A DNA stretch of 64,000 bases from NCBI GenBank assembly GCA_963693285.1, contig OY848924.1, positions 1,478,144 to 1,542,143 on the forward strand, written 5' to 3'. Source of the stretch: Xestospongia muta. Taxonomy: Eukaryota > Porifera > Demospongiae > Haplosclerida > Petrosiidae. The notes beneath the pieces are model-generated. The model was given only the letters and a program-made list of their open reading frames with translations. It searched no databases and had not been told where the DNA came from. Of this stretch, positions 35,474-49,560 are shown piece by piece (position 1 is the first letter of the stretch; every line of letters starts with the position of its first letter). A program made the translations under genes and the position numbers.

Positions 35474-36063
35474 TTAAGATGAAAAATTTAACTTTTATTC
35501 CACCCACGCATAATCATGTGATAACGGCTACTGCAAAGGGATCATGTTGGTTACTTCTTTTATTTTTAAACTGAAGTACTTCTCCATCAACTGGCTTCCA
35601 GATTTTCTTGTATATATGGTCCCTCTCACCATGGATTCATAGTAATAGTTAGCTATGTTTCGCAAAAATCACACTTGTGTTCACAACACATGTCTGATAC
35701 CACACCCATTAATTAATACCTTACACCCACTAAACACGAAATTTAAATAATAAAGCAACATTTAAAAAATACAAACAAATAACCCTCGAAAATTAGTACC
35801 CTTATGATATGTTCCATCATCCTTTGAAAGAGTATATGTAGTAGGAAACACTTTGTGGATGACTGGAATGTTTAATTGTATTCATGACATAGTTAATTAT
35901 ATTCACATGTACACAAACTTCCAAATATGGTCATGAGCTGGGCAATAGTTCCTTCTTCCTTAGTTATAAATTATTGTCTACTGTGTTCAGTTATGTCCAT
36001 GTAGGATGTTTGATAATATAACATTGTTAGGTTATATATTACATGATCTCTTATTTACTATAG

Positions 36064-36368
36064 ATTAGTGAGTCAGAGACAACTGCTGACAAATTTGCTA
36101 TCTCATGTCAGAAATATCGTGATCCTATTCCTTTCTTTCATTTGAATCCTCAACTAATAGAGGGTGTGTCTCCTGGAGAGATTGATGACTGGAAAATAGT
36201 GGAACTAATACTACAAACAAAACAATACTTAGCTAGTCGAGTTAGTACTATTTTATATATTCTAGTTATATGTCACTATTGTAGGATGTACAAGATAAAC
36301 TTGACCAACTAGTTCAACTCTTTAAACATCTTTTGATCAATCACTCATCAATAAAGACACTACATTAA
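36064..36368 (+). CDS. Possible C-terminal exons, unrecognised
   Basis: After a good acceptor (tactatag), an open frame runs ISESETTADKFAISCQKYRD and on to ..EIDDWKIVELILQTKQYLASR (to about 36240). A short intron and a second piece (QDKLDQLVQLFKHLLINHSS) follow, ending in TAA at about 36368. It is not a CDK C-lobe sequence and is out of phase with the kinase exon at 32491. It may be the end of the kinase transcript through an exon I did not find, or a separate gene fragment. Confidence 0.4.
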
Positions 36369-36808
36369 ATAACTACTCACTGCTGTTAGTAAATGTGTTA
36401 TAGAAAATTATTAGACAATTACTGAATGATGTTGTATATTGTTTTAATGAAATATTGTAGTTATGTAATTGTGGATTACTTCACATTATATGTTATTGAT
36501 ATAATAATAGGGGTTAATTTGTCATGTATTTTAACAATAAAAAGATTAACAAAAACAGCAGCAACCATAACATAACAAACTAAGTGTCTAGACTCTCTAA
36601 GTTTTAAGTATATTCATTAACCAGCTATATTAAGGAAATATATGTAGGGGCGAATATAAAAAGTAAAAAATGTAGAGGACTGGAGACTACTTAGGTGGAG
36701 TTAAGTCTGCAGTACATAGAAAGTAAAGACATTTGTCATATACAGTAGATTACTCAATTATAACATCATTAAAGACTCAGTTATACAAATTTTAATTATC
36801 TAATATAA
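36369..36808. other. Junction of the two duplicated units
   Basis: No gene. From about 36530 onward the sequence matches 236-512 (same aactaagtgtctagactctc string), marking the start of unit 2 and the 3' flank of gene D. The join lies between the 3' end of the unit 1 kinase region and this point. Confidence 0.6.
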
Positions 36809-39800
36809 TTATAGTGTTGTATGATAAAATGTCTCACTTTCTAGTTGACTTTTCATTCTTGTACCAATGTCCTTTAACTCCTGGTTCTGCTTTAGAAGGA
36901 AATCACAAAGAGCTTTTAAAAACTCAATTCCTTTTTCTTCAACCTGTTGTTGTAGTTCATTAACTACTTTATTTGCTTTGTCATAATCATCACCACTCAT
37001 ACTTTCTACATCTTTCTTAAAACTTAATGATATCAATCTAGCAGTAACAAGCCGATTAACAATAAACATGGGTTTAACTTCAATGGCTTCACAAACATCA
37101 GCAAAGTAATCCAAAAATATTTCTGATGGATCAATAGTGTCTATAAAATGTAACAATAAAAGGAAATATAACTGAATTAAAGAACAGTTAGTAAACAATG
37201 TAGAAGAGAAGTAGTTAATTAATATATCTTAGTTTCTCATGACCTCAGTAATCAAATACAACTCTAAGTAGTCTATTTATCAACATACATAAACTACTTA
37301 TGTCAACTATAACAATCTAGACTATAAAATAACTCTATACAAACACAATCATCACATATATTATATGTAGTGTTTATTATTTAGGTGTCTTATATTACCT
37401 TGTTGTGTAGTATCACTAGGGAGAGTATCTGCTTTGTGTTCACTTGATAGTTCATTAGTAGAATGTTGCTATTGGATACAGGATATAAGTGATGATATAT
37501 GAGGTGTAAAATATTGTAGTATTACAATACACAAGATTGATGATGTAACTATTGTTTATATTATTGATAAGACTGGAGGTGAGGAATTACAATATAATTG
37601 TTAGTAGTAATTATTGTCACATAATGAAACTATCAATCTATCTATGTCAAACTTAGGAATGCTTCTAAGAACCCACAACAACAAAGAATGTTTTATGGGT
37701 GTGGCTGCTCAGTTGCATGCCCAGATGCCAGAAAGTACTTTTTGTAGTATCAGGATCACATCACTTCAACAATTGACGTTTTCATTATGCCCTCGAATAG
37801 ATCAGACACCCTTTCTGACATTAAAATAGTGAGTGTCTGGAATAAGACTATACAGTTTACAGAAAGTAAACAATCTGATTAGCAAGAATACCTCCAAATT
37901 ACTAAAATAAGCTATTTATGTTATTACTGAACTGTTATTAATGACCCTGGCTTATTATCAAGTATAGATACTATAGCTTTGGTTTGTTTTAAAATTTTAT
38001 TGTGTTAAAGTTCAGCTGGAAAACTTACTATTATATAGCTATAAATAATCCATTAGTAATTTTACTTATTATAGTGACTTTATAATAGTGTCATGTACTT
38101 TGAATTATATGTATATCCTAACACTTTTAACAAATCAAATTTGTTAATAACTACAATTAATACAATCTACTATATAAGTGTATAAATCATACCTGATATT
38201 CCATTGATAAGTTGTCAGTAATATAGACTTCAGTTGAATCAACAGCGCTTGATTCCTTATCATGTTCTATAGAATATTGAGTAGAACAAAGTGACAATTA
38301 TCTGATAGGCTAAATGTTGTAGCAAATGTTTGTGTAATATACTAATATGTATTTAAGTTGTCAATTGTAATGTCAGATCAGTTAATCACATTACTGTTCT
38401 AAGAAGAGGAACTGATTACTGACCAATAAGCAAATTTTCAATACTAAAGCAATTTACTATAGTAGAAGTTAGTTATACACCTATAATATGGTTTATACTT
38501 GTTTATCAAACCTTGTTCCTGTGGCACTCAGTTCAATAAATCCTTTATATTGGTATATAATCTATACTTGTTAAGTTACATGAGTATATAGTATGTAATG
38601 GCAGCCCTACGTTTGTATCAAATGCTGTAAATATGTTTGTTTTAAAAGAAATGTAATGAGTATTTCTCTAATCTATACATTATCCATGAAACATTCCGTA
38701 ATACAAAGGTTTAGTAATATGGACTTACCATCAGTTTGTTCATCAATTGTGTTTTTGTGTGTTTGTGTTACATGTCCTATAATAACAATATATAACAATT
38801 AATGAAAGTATTTTAATATAACAGTAGCAGCTATTAAAGTAACATTATTATTATATGATAAACTATTACTTGTAAGCTATTCCTTAACTCAATGAACAAC
38901 TAAATCATTGAAATTATAACTAAAGATACAGGTATCCTTATATTGGTAGTTCCCTTTAAGATTATTAACTATTTAAATATCATCATCAGTTAACTCAAAT
39001 CTACACACACATGTATTTATAATGATATACCTCTGACATTACTCTCTTGTTGTTCTTGGGTAGACTTCTTAGTTTTAGGTAAATCTTCTAATGTTGTATA
39101 AAATAAAAGAATTATATTAAAATAAGTTAAATATTAGATACATAGAAATCAAACACAACATGTATTCACTAATACTTTGTTATTAACATAATTAAACTAC
39201 ATTAGTTTCATTTACTTTCTAAAGTAGACCGACAATTGATAAAATATTTGTTCATATTTAAGATAATTATATAGCATTGTATGTGTTATCAATTGAAAAT
39301 AAATTCTTTATGTTATAATGTTAGTAACATAACATGTATGTAGAAAATAATTAATTTTAGCTAAAAGATCAACTGCTTAGTTGCCATTACCTGAATTAAA
39401 GTTACCACTGTGCTTACGTTTACGAGAGTCTGGATTGGTTTCTATAGAAACAGACAACATAACATATCATAACTCCAAATACAAGTGTAAAAGTAAGTTA
39501 AAATGGTGTATAAAGTTATCTGTAAATGTAGATATTATAATTTAACAAGTGTGTGTGTGTGACACTTAAAATATATCTACCTAATTGATCATCATCTGTG
39601 TTATCAGATTGTTTGAGCTTGTTTGATGTTGAAGGGGAAATAGATCTCTTACGCTTAGCAGGAGCTGAGTATAGATAAAATCATGTTTATGTAACACTAT
39701 GATGTCATAGTAAAAACAAAGCACATTCATTACCTATTTAGCAAAATTAACTATATTTCATAAGATGTGGTTATTGTTGATAGGACATGACTTAAAAATG

Positions 39801-42800
39801 GCATGATTATAATACATCACTTCCTGTAATATATAGCTACTGTTTCTAGACCACAACCCAAATATTCTAAAAACCTAAAGTGTACATTCTACTTAATCTC
39901 CACCTGATTTTGTCACTAATTAATTAACTTTCATGTACTAGCTGTCAGATGGAAGTTGCATGCTCCTTCCTCTATTGTGTGGTTATAGGTATATAGCTTT
40001 AAGTTAATCATGTAGAAATATATGTATACTGTCCTGTTCAATATATTATTAGTGATTTTATAACATATATAAGAATTAATATTATATCTTAATATCTCAT
40101 GATTTCAATAATCAAATTCAAATCTAAGTAGTCTATTTATCAACATATATAAACTACTTATGTCAACTATAACAATCTAGACTATAAAATAACTCTATAC
40201 AGACAAAATCATCACATACATTATATGTAGTGTTTATTATTTAGGTGTCTTATATTACCTTGTTGTGTAGTATCACTAGGGAGAGTATCTGCTTTGTGTT
40301 CACTTGATAGTTCATTAGTAGAATGTTGCTATTGGATACAGGATATAAGTAATAATATATGAGGTGTAAAGTATTGTAGTATTACAATACACAAGATTGA
40401 TGATGTAACTATTGTTTATATTATTGATAAGACTGGAGGTGAGGAATTACAATGTAATTGTTAGTAGTAATTATTGTCACATAGTGAAACTATCAATCTA
40501 TCTATGTCAAACTTAGGAATGCTTCTAAGAACCACAACCACAAAGAATGTTTCATGAGTGTGGCTACATATAGTGATAGACTGTTCAGTTGGCCTGTTCA
40601 CTGAGATCTGCCATTTTGTCTGTGAATATACCAGATGCTCTTTCTCACATTAAACTATTGAGTATCTGGACATAATACTATACAGTTGACAAAATACAAC
40701 TGATGTGCTTAGCAAGAATAGCTCCTGTTTACCAAATGAAGCTATTATGTTAATAGCTACTCACTGGCAAAAGGAATATTCCTAATATCTTTAACAAATT
40801 AAATTTGTTAGTAACTACAATTAATACAATCTACTATATAAGAGGATAAATCATACCTGATGTTCTATTGATAAGTTGTCAGTAATAGAGCCTTCAGTTG
40901 AGTCAGGAGCACTTGATTCCTTAGTATTTTCTATAGAATATCGAGTAGAACAAAGTGAAAATTATGTGTTAATAGTTACATTACTTTTTTAATATAATAG
41001 TTATATAACATGTACATTAAAGTATATATAATATGTGAACACTTGGAAAAATAAGAAAATATTATACATTCAATATTTATTAGGAGATATCTGTTCTTTA
41101 AAACTGTATGTGTACAATGTGTACTTTCCAAGTATCTCATAGTCAATATTGCACTGTCATATTTCACAACATTCAAAAAGAAACTTGCAAAGCTACTACA
41201 AAATGTCTCCTAAAGTAAGCCCCAATATCATTGATATGTATAAATAACTAGAGTATATTGGGAAATTTTCACATCGGGATATTTTTGCGAATTGGTGGAA
41301 TTGTGGTTTTTTTGCGAATATAAATTAGTGAATTTATACCATGTTTCCACCCACTTGCAAATATTACCGTTTGACCACACCCTAAAACGTTTCTCACACC
41401 TGGACTTGACAATGGAAGAGATGTTCGAAATGGATTCTGTATCAAAAGATACCCTGTTTATAAAAGAGATATGGACGTCAATGGAGAAGAAATCATTTTT
41501 TACTAACAATTTGTCACACAGTCACCCATAATCAAATTTTCTGTGTAACTATTTGCCACACCCATAATTGTAAGAAATTGGCGAGGGATATTTTTACGAT
41601 GGAGTTAAATTCATGAAATTCGCAAAAATTTAGCAACGTGAATGTTTCCTGATATACTGTACTTCATTAGTGACTATGGAATCATTATGCAAGCAGTCTA
41701 TATAATTGTAGTAATTAAAGATTGTATTATATACTTACTTTGAGTAATTTGTTGTACAGAACTTCCTTGTTTCAAGTTCTCATATATTTTCATAGCTAGA
41801 TCTTTCTTTTGAACAAGTGGTCCCTTTACGACATCTAAAATGGTCATCCATGTGACAGGAGCACCTTCACCTTGACCATTCATGTCCAGCCACGTCTGTA
41901 TAATTTCACTGAGTCGTGTTTGTTTGGGCTTATTAGATTCATCCAAACCTTTAAGGACATTATAACCTACTCCAAGTCCCTCCCCAATACTACGCCATGA
42001 AGCATCAATACAAGCTAGTTGGTTTAACACATCATATCTTGTAGGTCTTTCCACTGTAAGTACAATAAGATAAAGAACTGTTATATAAGATTGTCTAACA
42101 TACATAATTTAGGGAAATGACTGAATTCATCAGTTAAACTATCCTTTGTTAATATTGTCTCCTGACTACTACCTGTAATATAACAATATATAACAATTAA
42201 TGAAAGTAATCAAATATAAATGTAGTACATATAAAAACAAGAAAACTAAATAATAAATAAACTAAATTATTGAAAATATGACATTTTCTTGACATGTAGA
42301 CATAAATATACACTATAAATAAATAAATGTTATTGATTACCAAGTTTAACTTATGATTTATAAAACGAGTTATTAATACCTTCTTGCACAGGAGCATTAG
42401 ATGCAATTTCTTCAAGACTCCTTTCATGAGGTACTGTACATAATCTGTAATTTTTGAGTTTGTCTGTGTCTGATGAAGAAATGAAGTTAATGCCAAAAAA
42501 ATGAAAGTCTAATATACTTACCTTCAGTAGCAATAAAATGTTGTATAATCTGTTGTTCTGACCAATGTAGTTTAGCAGAATGAAGAGCTTGTGCTACTGG
42601 TATCCATGTTTCTGACATGTTTTTTTTACGCCAAAGTATTACCACTTCTCTAGTGTACTGAGTATAGTTTTGTAGACGACATTCAATAGTGGAAAGTTGA
42701 TTAACACTTATATAAAGGTTATAGCCAAAATTAAACCATTTATCTTTCACAAGTGGTTCAGCTGAGATTGCGTCAATAACAGATGCAAGATGAGGATCTA

Positions 42801-45245
42801 CATCTAACAAAAGACATAAAATTTACATGTACAAATTATATTATGACTGGTATATTGTACATACCTAAAGATATATCAGGTAATGATGTTGAAGGTGAAG
42901 GTAAAGAAATTGATTGTGTATAAGGTGGACCATCTAAGTTAAGAATATAGTTGAAATGTAAGTAAACATTATAACATGTCTAAGAGCATTATATTTAGTA
43001 AATGTTGTACTGACCTGGGTTTTCTAACAAAACAGTTGTCTTAATAGTAGGTTTAGTATCAATAACTTCAATATTGATTGTATAATTCTTTGAAGCAACT
43101 GATGAATCTATTAATTTGAATTCTAACTGGTAACGTGGAGGAAAGTGTAAATTATCTTCTAGCCACTTCAATCTTTCTAAACCATCTTCAGTAAAAATCT
43201 TGTAATAGTCAATCATCTCTTCTGTAATCTATTGTGTACAACAGGCTCATATGAAGAATTGTATGCTAATAGATACTCTTACATATTCATGATACAGTCC
43301 ACGATCCAAGCACCATCCAGGAATGTCAGGATCAAAAGACAATGACAAACGAGCCTGTGAGACAAGGGTTGCTGGTAAAAACTTTAATGTGTAGTCATGA
43401 CCAAGAGTCTTGTATTGACTTTCAACTTTCTATAGTGACGATACATTTTCAAATACTTATACAATTAAATCATCACCAACCTCTTTACATATCTTTTGTT
43501 CAAACAGAAAACAAAAATGAACTAACAAGGAATAATCAGGCAATCTTCGTTCTGCTTTTGCAATTAAATATCGCTTTGGTATCTCTCTGTATGCTTGGCC
43601 CTTGGTACCAATGCAATTAGAACAAAAGTGAGAAGAACAAAAATTAGCAAGCATAGACTCGATGGTAATCTTGATTTCTTGGTTACTTTTAAAAGTGAAC
43701 ACTTTGTCTTTTAAAAAGGATTCATCATCTGCTGTTAATAGATATAACTGATTATTAGGGTCCTTCATATTAGAGACATCAATGTGATGAGGTATATATA
43801 ATTTAGCTGCCTTCATTAACTGGCAGTTTGTGTATACCCACACAACAGGAGAGACAGGGACAAAGTTATCTTCAAACTTGAACTTATCATTAACAAAGTT
43901 GACTCCAATCCATATTTTAGCTTTTGTTTCTACTGCTCCTTCTGGAATAATAATAGTAATACCATATTGACTTGAGTGGTATATTAAACCAGTTGCATCT
44001 ACTGATACTTCAGTGAGCACTTCAAAGATGGCTAAGAAAATGTAACAAGATTATTATTAAAAGAATTGTCCTATAATTGTTTTATAAGATGCTAATTTTA
44101 CAGTGAAATGTTAACTGGATTGGATATTTAGTAGTAATGTAACTATAGAATAACAGAATAAAATGAAATCACAAAAAGTCAAGCTTAGTATTATGAAGCT
44201 TCATGCTTTTTGAATATCATCAGTCACACCAATCATCATAATACTCTCAGTTAAGGTTAATGAAATTTATTGGTTGCTATATACATCTACATTTAAACTA
44301 TGAAAATAGCTTTATTAGCCACACAGAACAATAGAAAAAAGCAAATGGACATACAAGGATACTATGTAGTCCAAAACATTTATAGGACTCCTAGTAAGCT
44401 TCGCATGTTAGCTATTTTTATGATATATGTACCTTTTATCCTGTCTAGTAAATTAGACCTGTCATCATCTTGTTTGTGGAGTAAGTCTGTTAATTAAAAA
44501 TAATTTGTTAAATTTAAGTTATATGTAACAAAACAGAGTAAGTATTACTGTTAATTGATAACATTTTAATTGAAAAGAATCATCCAAGACTCTATTTGAA
44601 TTGTTTTGGAAGATACTGACTTCAAGGTGAAACACTGACTAACACTGACTAGGGTTACCAAGATTAGTTAATTAACTAGTAGCAATGTCTGCATATGGAA
44701 GATTATAGAATGCTAGAAATGTAGCTTTGTACATAGAAAAGCAAGCTAGTGAGAAGCTTTGAACCTTTGTATCATAATCTTGGTTTTTATCTCTCCCAGA
44801 AGTCCACAACATTGTGAGAGAAATTATTCATTATTGATTGCCATATGCATTGGGTTAGGCTATAGTTAGACGCACACACTCTTTATCTTTACATTGGTTG
44901 TCCAGACAAAATCTGTATATGTGCTCTTTTTCAAATAGTTGCCCTTGATCATATATATTACCAGAAGCCCCATAATGTGAAAGGAGTGAGCAAATCTTAC
45001 TTGAAAGCTTGTCTAGCATAAAACAAACCACAATAGTATCATGACCATATGAATAAAATTAAACATTCCATGCATGGTTATTCTAAAAGTGTTTTTGTAA
45101 AATGTAGTTGCATGCTCCTTCCACTAAAGCTATGGGCTTGTGATATTATTTATAAACATTAATTTTCACATACGTTTTTTCTTTGTGCTGTCACTTGAAA
45201 ATTCTTGCAATTTGCAACCACTAAAAGAAGCAACTGAAGTTATAC
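36809..45245 (-). CDS. Gene D: ZU5-UPA-Death-Death-linker module-CARD protein, unit 2 (5' end not found)
   Basis: The partner of gene B, open in all exons I could define. Order: 45174-45245, 44433-44486, 43481-44031 (ZU5), 43283-43429 and 43015-43228 (UPA-like), 42865-42933, 42522-42803 (Death 1), 42380-42433, 42104-42172 (open here; nonsense in gene B), 41739-42053 (Death 2), 40857-40930, 40259-40328, then the six-exon linker module 39581-39664, 39391-39441, 39031-39087, 38729-38776, 38193-38266 and 37399-37468, and CARD 36809-37140. These sum to 2,687 nt, about 894 residues, with all phases matching. The linker module adds basic, NLS-like strings (AKRKRS, RKRKHS). Three linker exons present in gene B are deleted here near 41110. 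The start codon is expected upstream of 45245. A death-fold adaptor or sensor role is inferred. Confidence 0.75.
37399..39664 (-). repeat. Six-exon linker module, copy M1 (gene D)
   Basis: Exons of 84, 51, 57, 48, 74 and 70 nt (384 nt, 128 codons) with conserved order and introns. The module begins and ends in phase 1. The same block occurs at 46695-48973 (M2) and 49561-51814 (M3). It has no counterpart in unit 1 except the last two exon types (74 and 70 nt) and the 48-nt type. Confidence 0.75.
41251..41659. mobile_element. TA-flanked non-autonomous element in gene D intron
   Basis: Inverted ends GAGTATATTGGGAAA and (reverse complement) CAGTATATCAGGAAA are flanked by TA. Both unit 1 copies of this intron (about 2510 and 8990) have aactactctttag with a single TA and no insert. 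This proves an insertion into gene D after duplication. The 79-codon plus-strand frame inside (41292-41531) is unrecognised. Confidence 0.8.
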
Positions 45246-46086
45246 CTTTAGAAAAAAAAAACATATAGTTACAAGTCTGCCTTTAGAAGTTTCCTTGTAG
45301 ATTTAAATAACCTCAAAGTCTGACTGAATTTAACATTTCTAACCAAGACTTATTAAGTAAAACACCATTCTGATAGATATATCTTAGGATATTTATTATA
45401 AGAATTAGAAAATTAATTGCCATAACTATTTATACATATACAATAATGAACTATTTTCATCATGTACATATATATATCATATCATTTAAAGTGTTGTCCT
45501 GTTCTCATGAAGTTATTGAAGTACAGACAAAATTCTGACATGTATTACAAGTAAAACATTCTTAAAATTGTATATAAAGGTTGTTGTATATAGTCATTTT
45601 TCTCATTTTTTCACTAGCAATCACATATTAATACACACGCCTATAATTAACATTTTTGAGATTGAAGTCTTTAGTTGTCATGATCTGTGGTATTTCATAC
45701 AGACATATTATAAATACAATGACCTTATATATTTGCTTCATTTTATTCTATTGTTGTATGCAACGTTTGAAACTGATAAATGAAAACAACTTAAATAAAT
45801 TAACTGCTGGTGCACATCGCAACCAAACAGATTAATTACTGCTACTGTGAATTGGGTGTGACTGAATGAGGCTTGAACCTTCTGTAAAACATCTTTGAAT
45901 TGCAACATAGCTTTTCCAATTTTCCACCTGTAGTCCCTTATAGCACTATCAAAACAATTTTACGACAATTTTTTACAATTACTATCTTGTGACTATTAAT
46001 GTAATAAATGTTGCAATGATAAAAACATTATGTATATCAACTCATATTTTAGTTGTAATGAAAAGGAACAATCAGTCTAACAAACT
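45246..46086. other. Intergenic stretch between genes C and D
   Basis: The part at 45350-45640 matches 6775-7060. The part from about 45645 to 46105 is not found in unit 1, where the flanks are joined. No convincing gene is seen. The first exon(s) and promoter of gene D should lie here. Confidence 0.45.
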
Positions 46087-46694
46087 TCATTTTCTAATGT
46101 ATAGTGCGCATGTTGTAGAATATAATGTCTCACTTTCTAGTTGACTTTTCATTCTTGTACCAATGTCCTTTAACTCCTGGTTCTGCTTTAGAAGGAAATC
46201 ACAAAGAGCTTTTAAAAACTCAATTCCTTTTTCTTGAACCTGTCGTTGTAGCTCATTAACTACTTTATTTGCTTTGTCGTAATCATCACCACTCATACTT
46301 TCTACATCTTTCTTAAAATTGAATGATATCAACTTAGCAGAGAAGAGCCGGTTAACAATCGACAAGGGTTTAACTTCAATGGCATCACAAATATCAGCAA
46401 AGTAATCCAGAAATATTTCTGATGGATCAATAGTGTCTATAAAATGTAACAATAAAAGGAAATATAACTGAATTAAAGAACAGTTAGTAAACAATGTAGA
46501 AGAGAAGTAGTTAATTAATATATCTTAATTTCTCATGATCTCAGTAATCAAATACAACTCTAAGTAGTCTATTTATCAACATATATAAACTACTTATGTC
46601 AACTATAACAATCTAGACTATAAAATAACTCCATACAAACACAATCATCACATATATTATATGTAGTGTTTATTATTTAGGTGTCTTATATTAC

Positions 46695-48973
46695 CTTGTT
46701 GTGTAGTATCACTAGGGAGAGTAGAATGTTGCTATTGGATACAGGATATAAGTGATAATATATGAGGTGTAAAGTATTGTAGTATTACAATACACAAGAT
46801 TGATGATGTAACTATTGTTTATATTATTGATAAGACTGGAGGTGAGGAATTACAATGTAATTGTTAGTAGTAATTATTGTCACATAGTGAAACTATCAAT
46901 CTATCTATGTCAAACTTAGGAATGCTTCTAACAATGATCTATTGATGTTCTTTGATGTTTTACTTATAAAGAATGCTTCATGAGTGTGGCTATTCAGTTG
47001 CATGGCGAGATGCCAGAAACTACTTTTGTATTATCAGGAACACATTACTTCAACAATTGAGGTTTTTTCATTTTGCCTGTGAATAGATCAGACACCCTTT
47101 TTGACATTAAACTGGTGAGTGTCTGGAATGAGACTACACAGTTTACAGAAAGCAAATGATCTGATTAGCAAGAATACCTCCTAATAACTGAAATAAACTA
47201 TTTATGTTAAGAGCTAGTCACTGCATTACAAGACTAATTACTGGGTTATTATTGAATTGTTCCTAATAACCCTGGCTTATTATAAAGTATAGACTCAATA
47301 GCTTTGATTTATTTTTAAATTTTACTGTGCTAAGGATTAGCTGGAAAACTTACTATTATAGCTATAAATTATCCATCAGTAATTTTACTTATTATAGTGA
47401 CTTTATAATAGTGTCAGTTATCTTGAATTACATGTATATCCTAACACTTTTAACAAATCAAATTTATTAATGACTACAATTAATACAATCTACTATATAA
47501 GTGTATAAATCATACCTGATATTCCATTGATAGGTTGTCAGTAACATAGACTTCAGTTGAATCAACAGTGCTTGATTCCTTATCATGTTCTATAGAATAT
47601 TGAGTAGAATAAAGTGACAATTATATGATAGGCTAAATATTGTAGCAAATGTTTGTGTCATATACCAATATGTATTGAAGTTGTCAATTGTAATGTCAGA
47701 TCAGTTAATCACACTACTGTTCTTAGGAGAGGAACTGATTACTGACCAATAAACAAATTTTCAAAACTAAAGCAATTTACTATAGTTATACAGTTTAGTA
47801 TGGTTTATACTTGTTTATCAAACCTTGTGCCCATGGCATTCTGTTCAATAAATCCTTTATATTGGTATATAATCTATACTTGTTAAGTTACATGAGTATA
47901 TAGTATGTAATGGGAGCCCTACGTTTGTATCAAATGCAGTAAAAATATTTGTTTTAAAAGAAATATATTGAGTATTTCTCTAATCTATACATTATCCATG
48001 AACCATTCTGTAATACAAAGGTTTAGTAATATGGACTTACCATCAGTTTGTTCATCAATTGTGTTTTTGTCTGTTTGTGTTACATGTCCTATAATAACAA
48101 TATATAACAATTAATGAAAGTATTTTAATATAACAGTAGCAGCTATTAAAGCAACATTATTATTATATTATAAAGTATTACTTGTAAGCTATTCCTTAAC
48201 TCAATGAACAGCTAAATCATTGAAATTATATCTAAAGATACAGGTATCCTTATATTGGTAGTTCCCTTTAAGATTATTAACTAATTAAGGATCATCATCA
48301 GTTAACTCAAATCTACACACACATGTATTTATAATGATATACCTCTGACATTACTCTCTTGTTGTTCTTGGGTAGACTTCTTAGTTTTAGGCAAATCATC
48401 TAATGTTGTATAAAATAAAAGAATTATATTAAAATAAGTTAAATATTAGATACATAGAAATCAAACACAACATGTATTCACTAATACTTCGTTATGAACA
48501 TAATTATACTGCATTAGTTTCATTTACTTTCCAAAGTAGACAGACAATTGATAAAATATTTGTTCATATTTAAGATATTATATAGCATTGTATGTGTTAT
48601 CAATTGAAAATAAATTCCTCATGTTATAATGTTAGTAACATAGCATGTATGTACAAAATAATTAATTTTAGCTAAAAGATCAACTGCTTAGTTGCCATTA
48701 CCTGAATTAAAGTTACCACTGTGCTTACGTTTATGAGAGTCTGGATTGGTTTCTATAGAAACAGACAACATAACATATCATAACTCCAAATACGAGTGTA
48801 ACAGTAAGTTAAAATGGTGTATAAAGTTATCTGTAAATGTAGATATTATAATTTAACAAGTGTGTGTGTGACACTTAAAATATATCTACCTAATTGATCA
48901 TCATCTGTGTTATCAGATTGTTTGAGCTTCTTTAATGTTGAAGGGGAAATAGATCTCTTACGCTTAGTAGGAG
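46695..48973 (-). repeat. Six-exon linker module, copy M2
   Basis: Exons 48890-48973, 48702-48752, 48343-48399, 48041-48088, 47516-47589 and 46695-46731. All splice sites are kept. The last exon has lost 33 nt (11 codons) compared with the 70-nt version, without shifting frame. It precedes the CARD exon at 46087-46436. Confidence 0.75.
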
Positions 48974-49560
48974 CTGAGTATAGATAAAATCAACTTTATG
49001 TAACACTATGATGTCATAATAAAAACAAAGCATATTCACTACTTATTTAGTAAAATTAACTATCTTTCATTAGATGTGGTTATTGTGGATAGGGCATGAA
49101 TTACAAATAGCATGATTATAATATATCACTTCCTGTAATATATAGCTACTGTTTCTAGACCACACCCCCAAATATTCTAAAAACCTAAAGTGTACATTCT
49201 ACTTAATCTCCACTTGATTTTGTCACTAATTAAATAACTTTCATGTACCAGCTGTCAGATGGAAGTTGCATGCTCCTTCCTCTATTGTGTGGTTATAGGT
49301 AGCTCAAGTTAATCATGTAGAAATATATATACTGTCCTGTTCAATATGATATTAGTGATTTTGTAACATATATAAGAATTAATATTATATCTTAATATCT
49401 CATGATCTCAGTAATCAAATACAACTCTAAGTAGTCTATTATCAACATATATAAACTACTTATGTCAACTATAACAATCTAGACTATAAAATAACTCTAT
49501 ACAAACACAATCATCACATACATTATATGTAGTGTTTATTATTTAGGTGTCTTATATTAC

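Larger units (their letters stand above)
32754..35802. mobile_element. TA-flanked element split by a piggyBac insertion
   Basis: The ends AGGGTACAAATTTTTGTGGG (left) and AGGGTACTAATTTTCGAGGG (right, reverse complement) are inverted repeats, each bordered by TA (32752-32753 and 35803-35804). Without the piggyBac insert the element is about 390 bp with no gene, so it is a small Tc1/mariner-type non-autonomous element. It lies 3' of the last clear kinase exon. Confidence 0.65.

Noticed and set aside
41292..41531. 79-codon plus-strand frame as a gene
   Set aside because: It lies wholly inside a small inserted inverted-repeat element and resembles no protein family.
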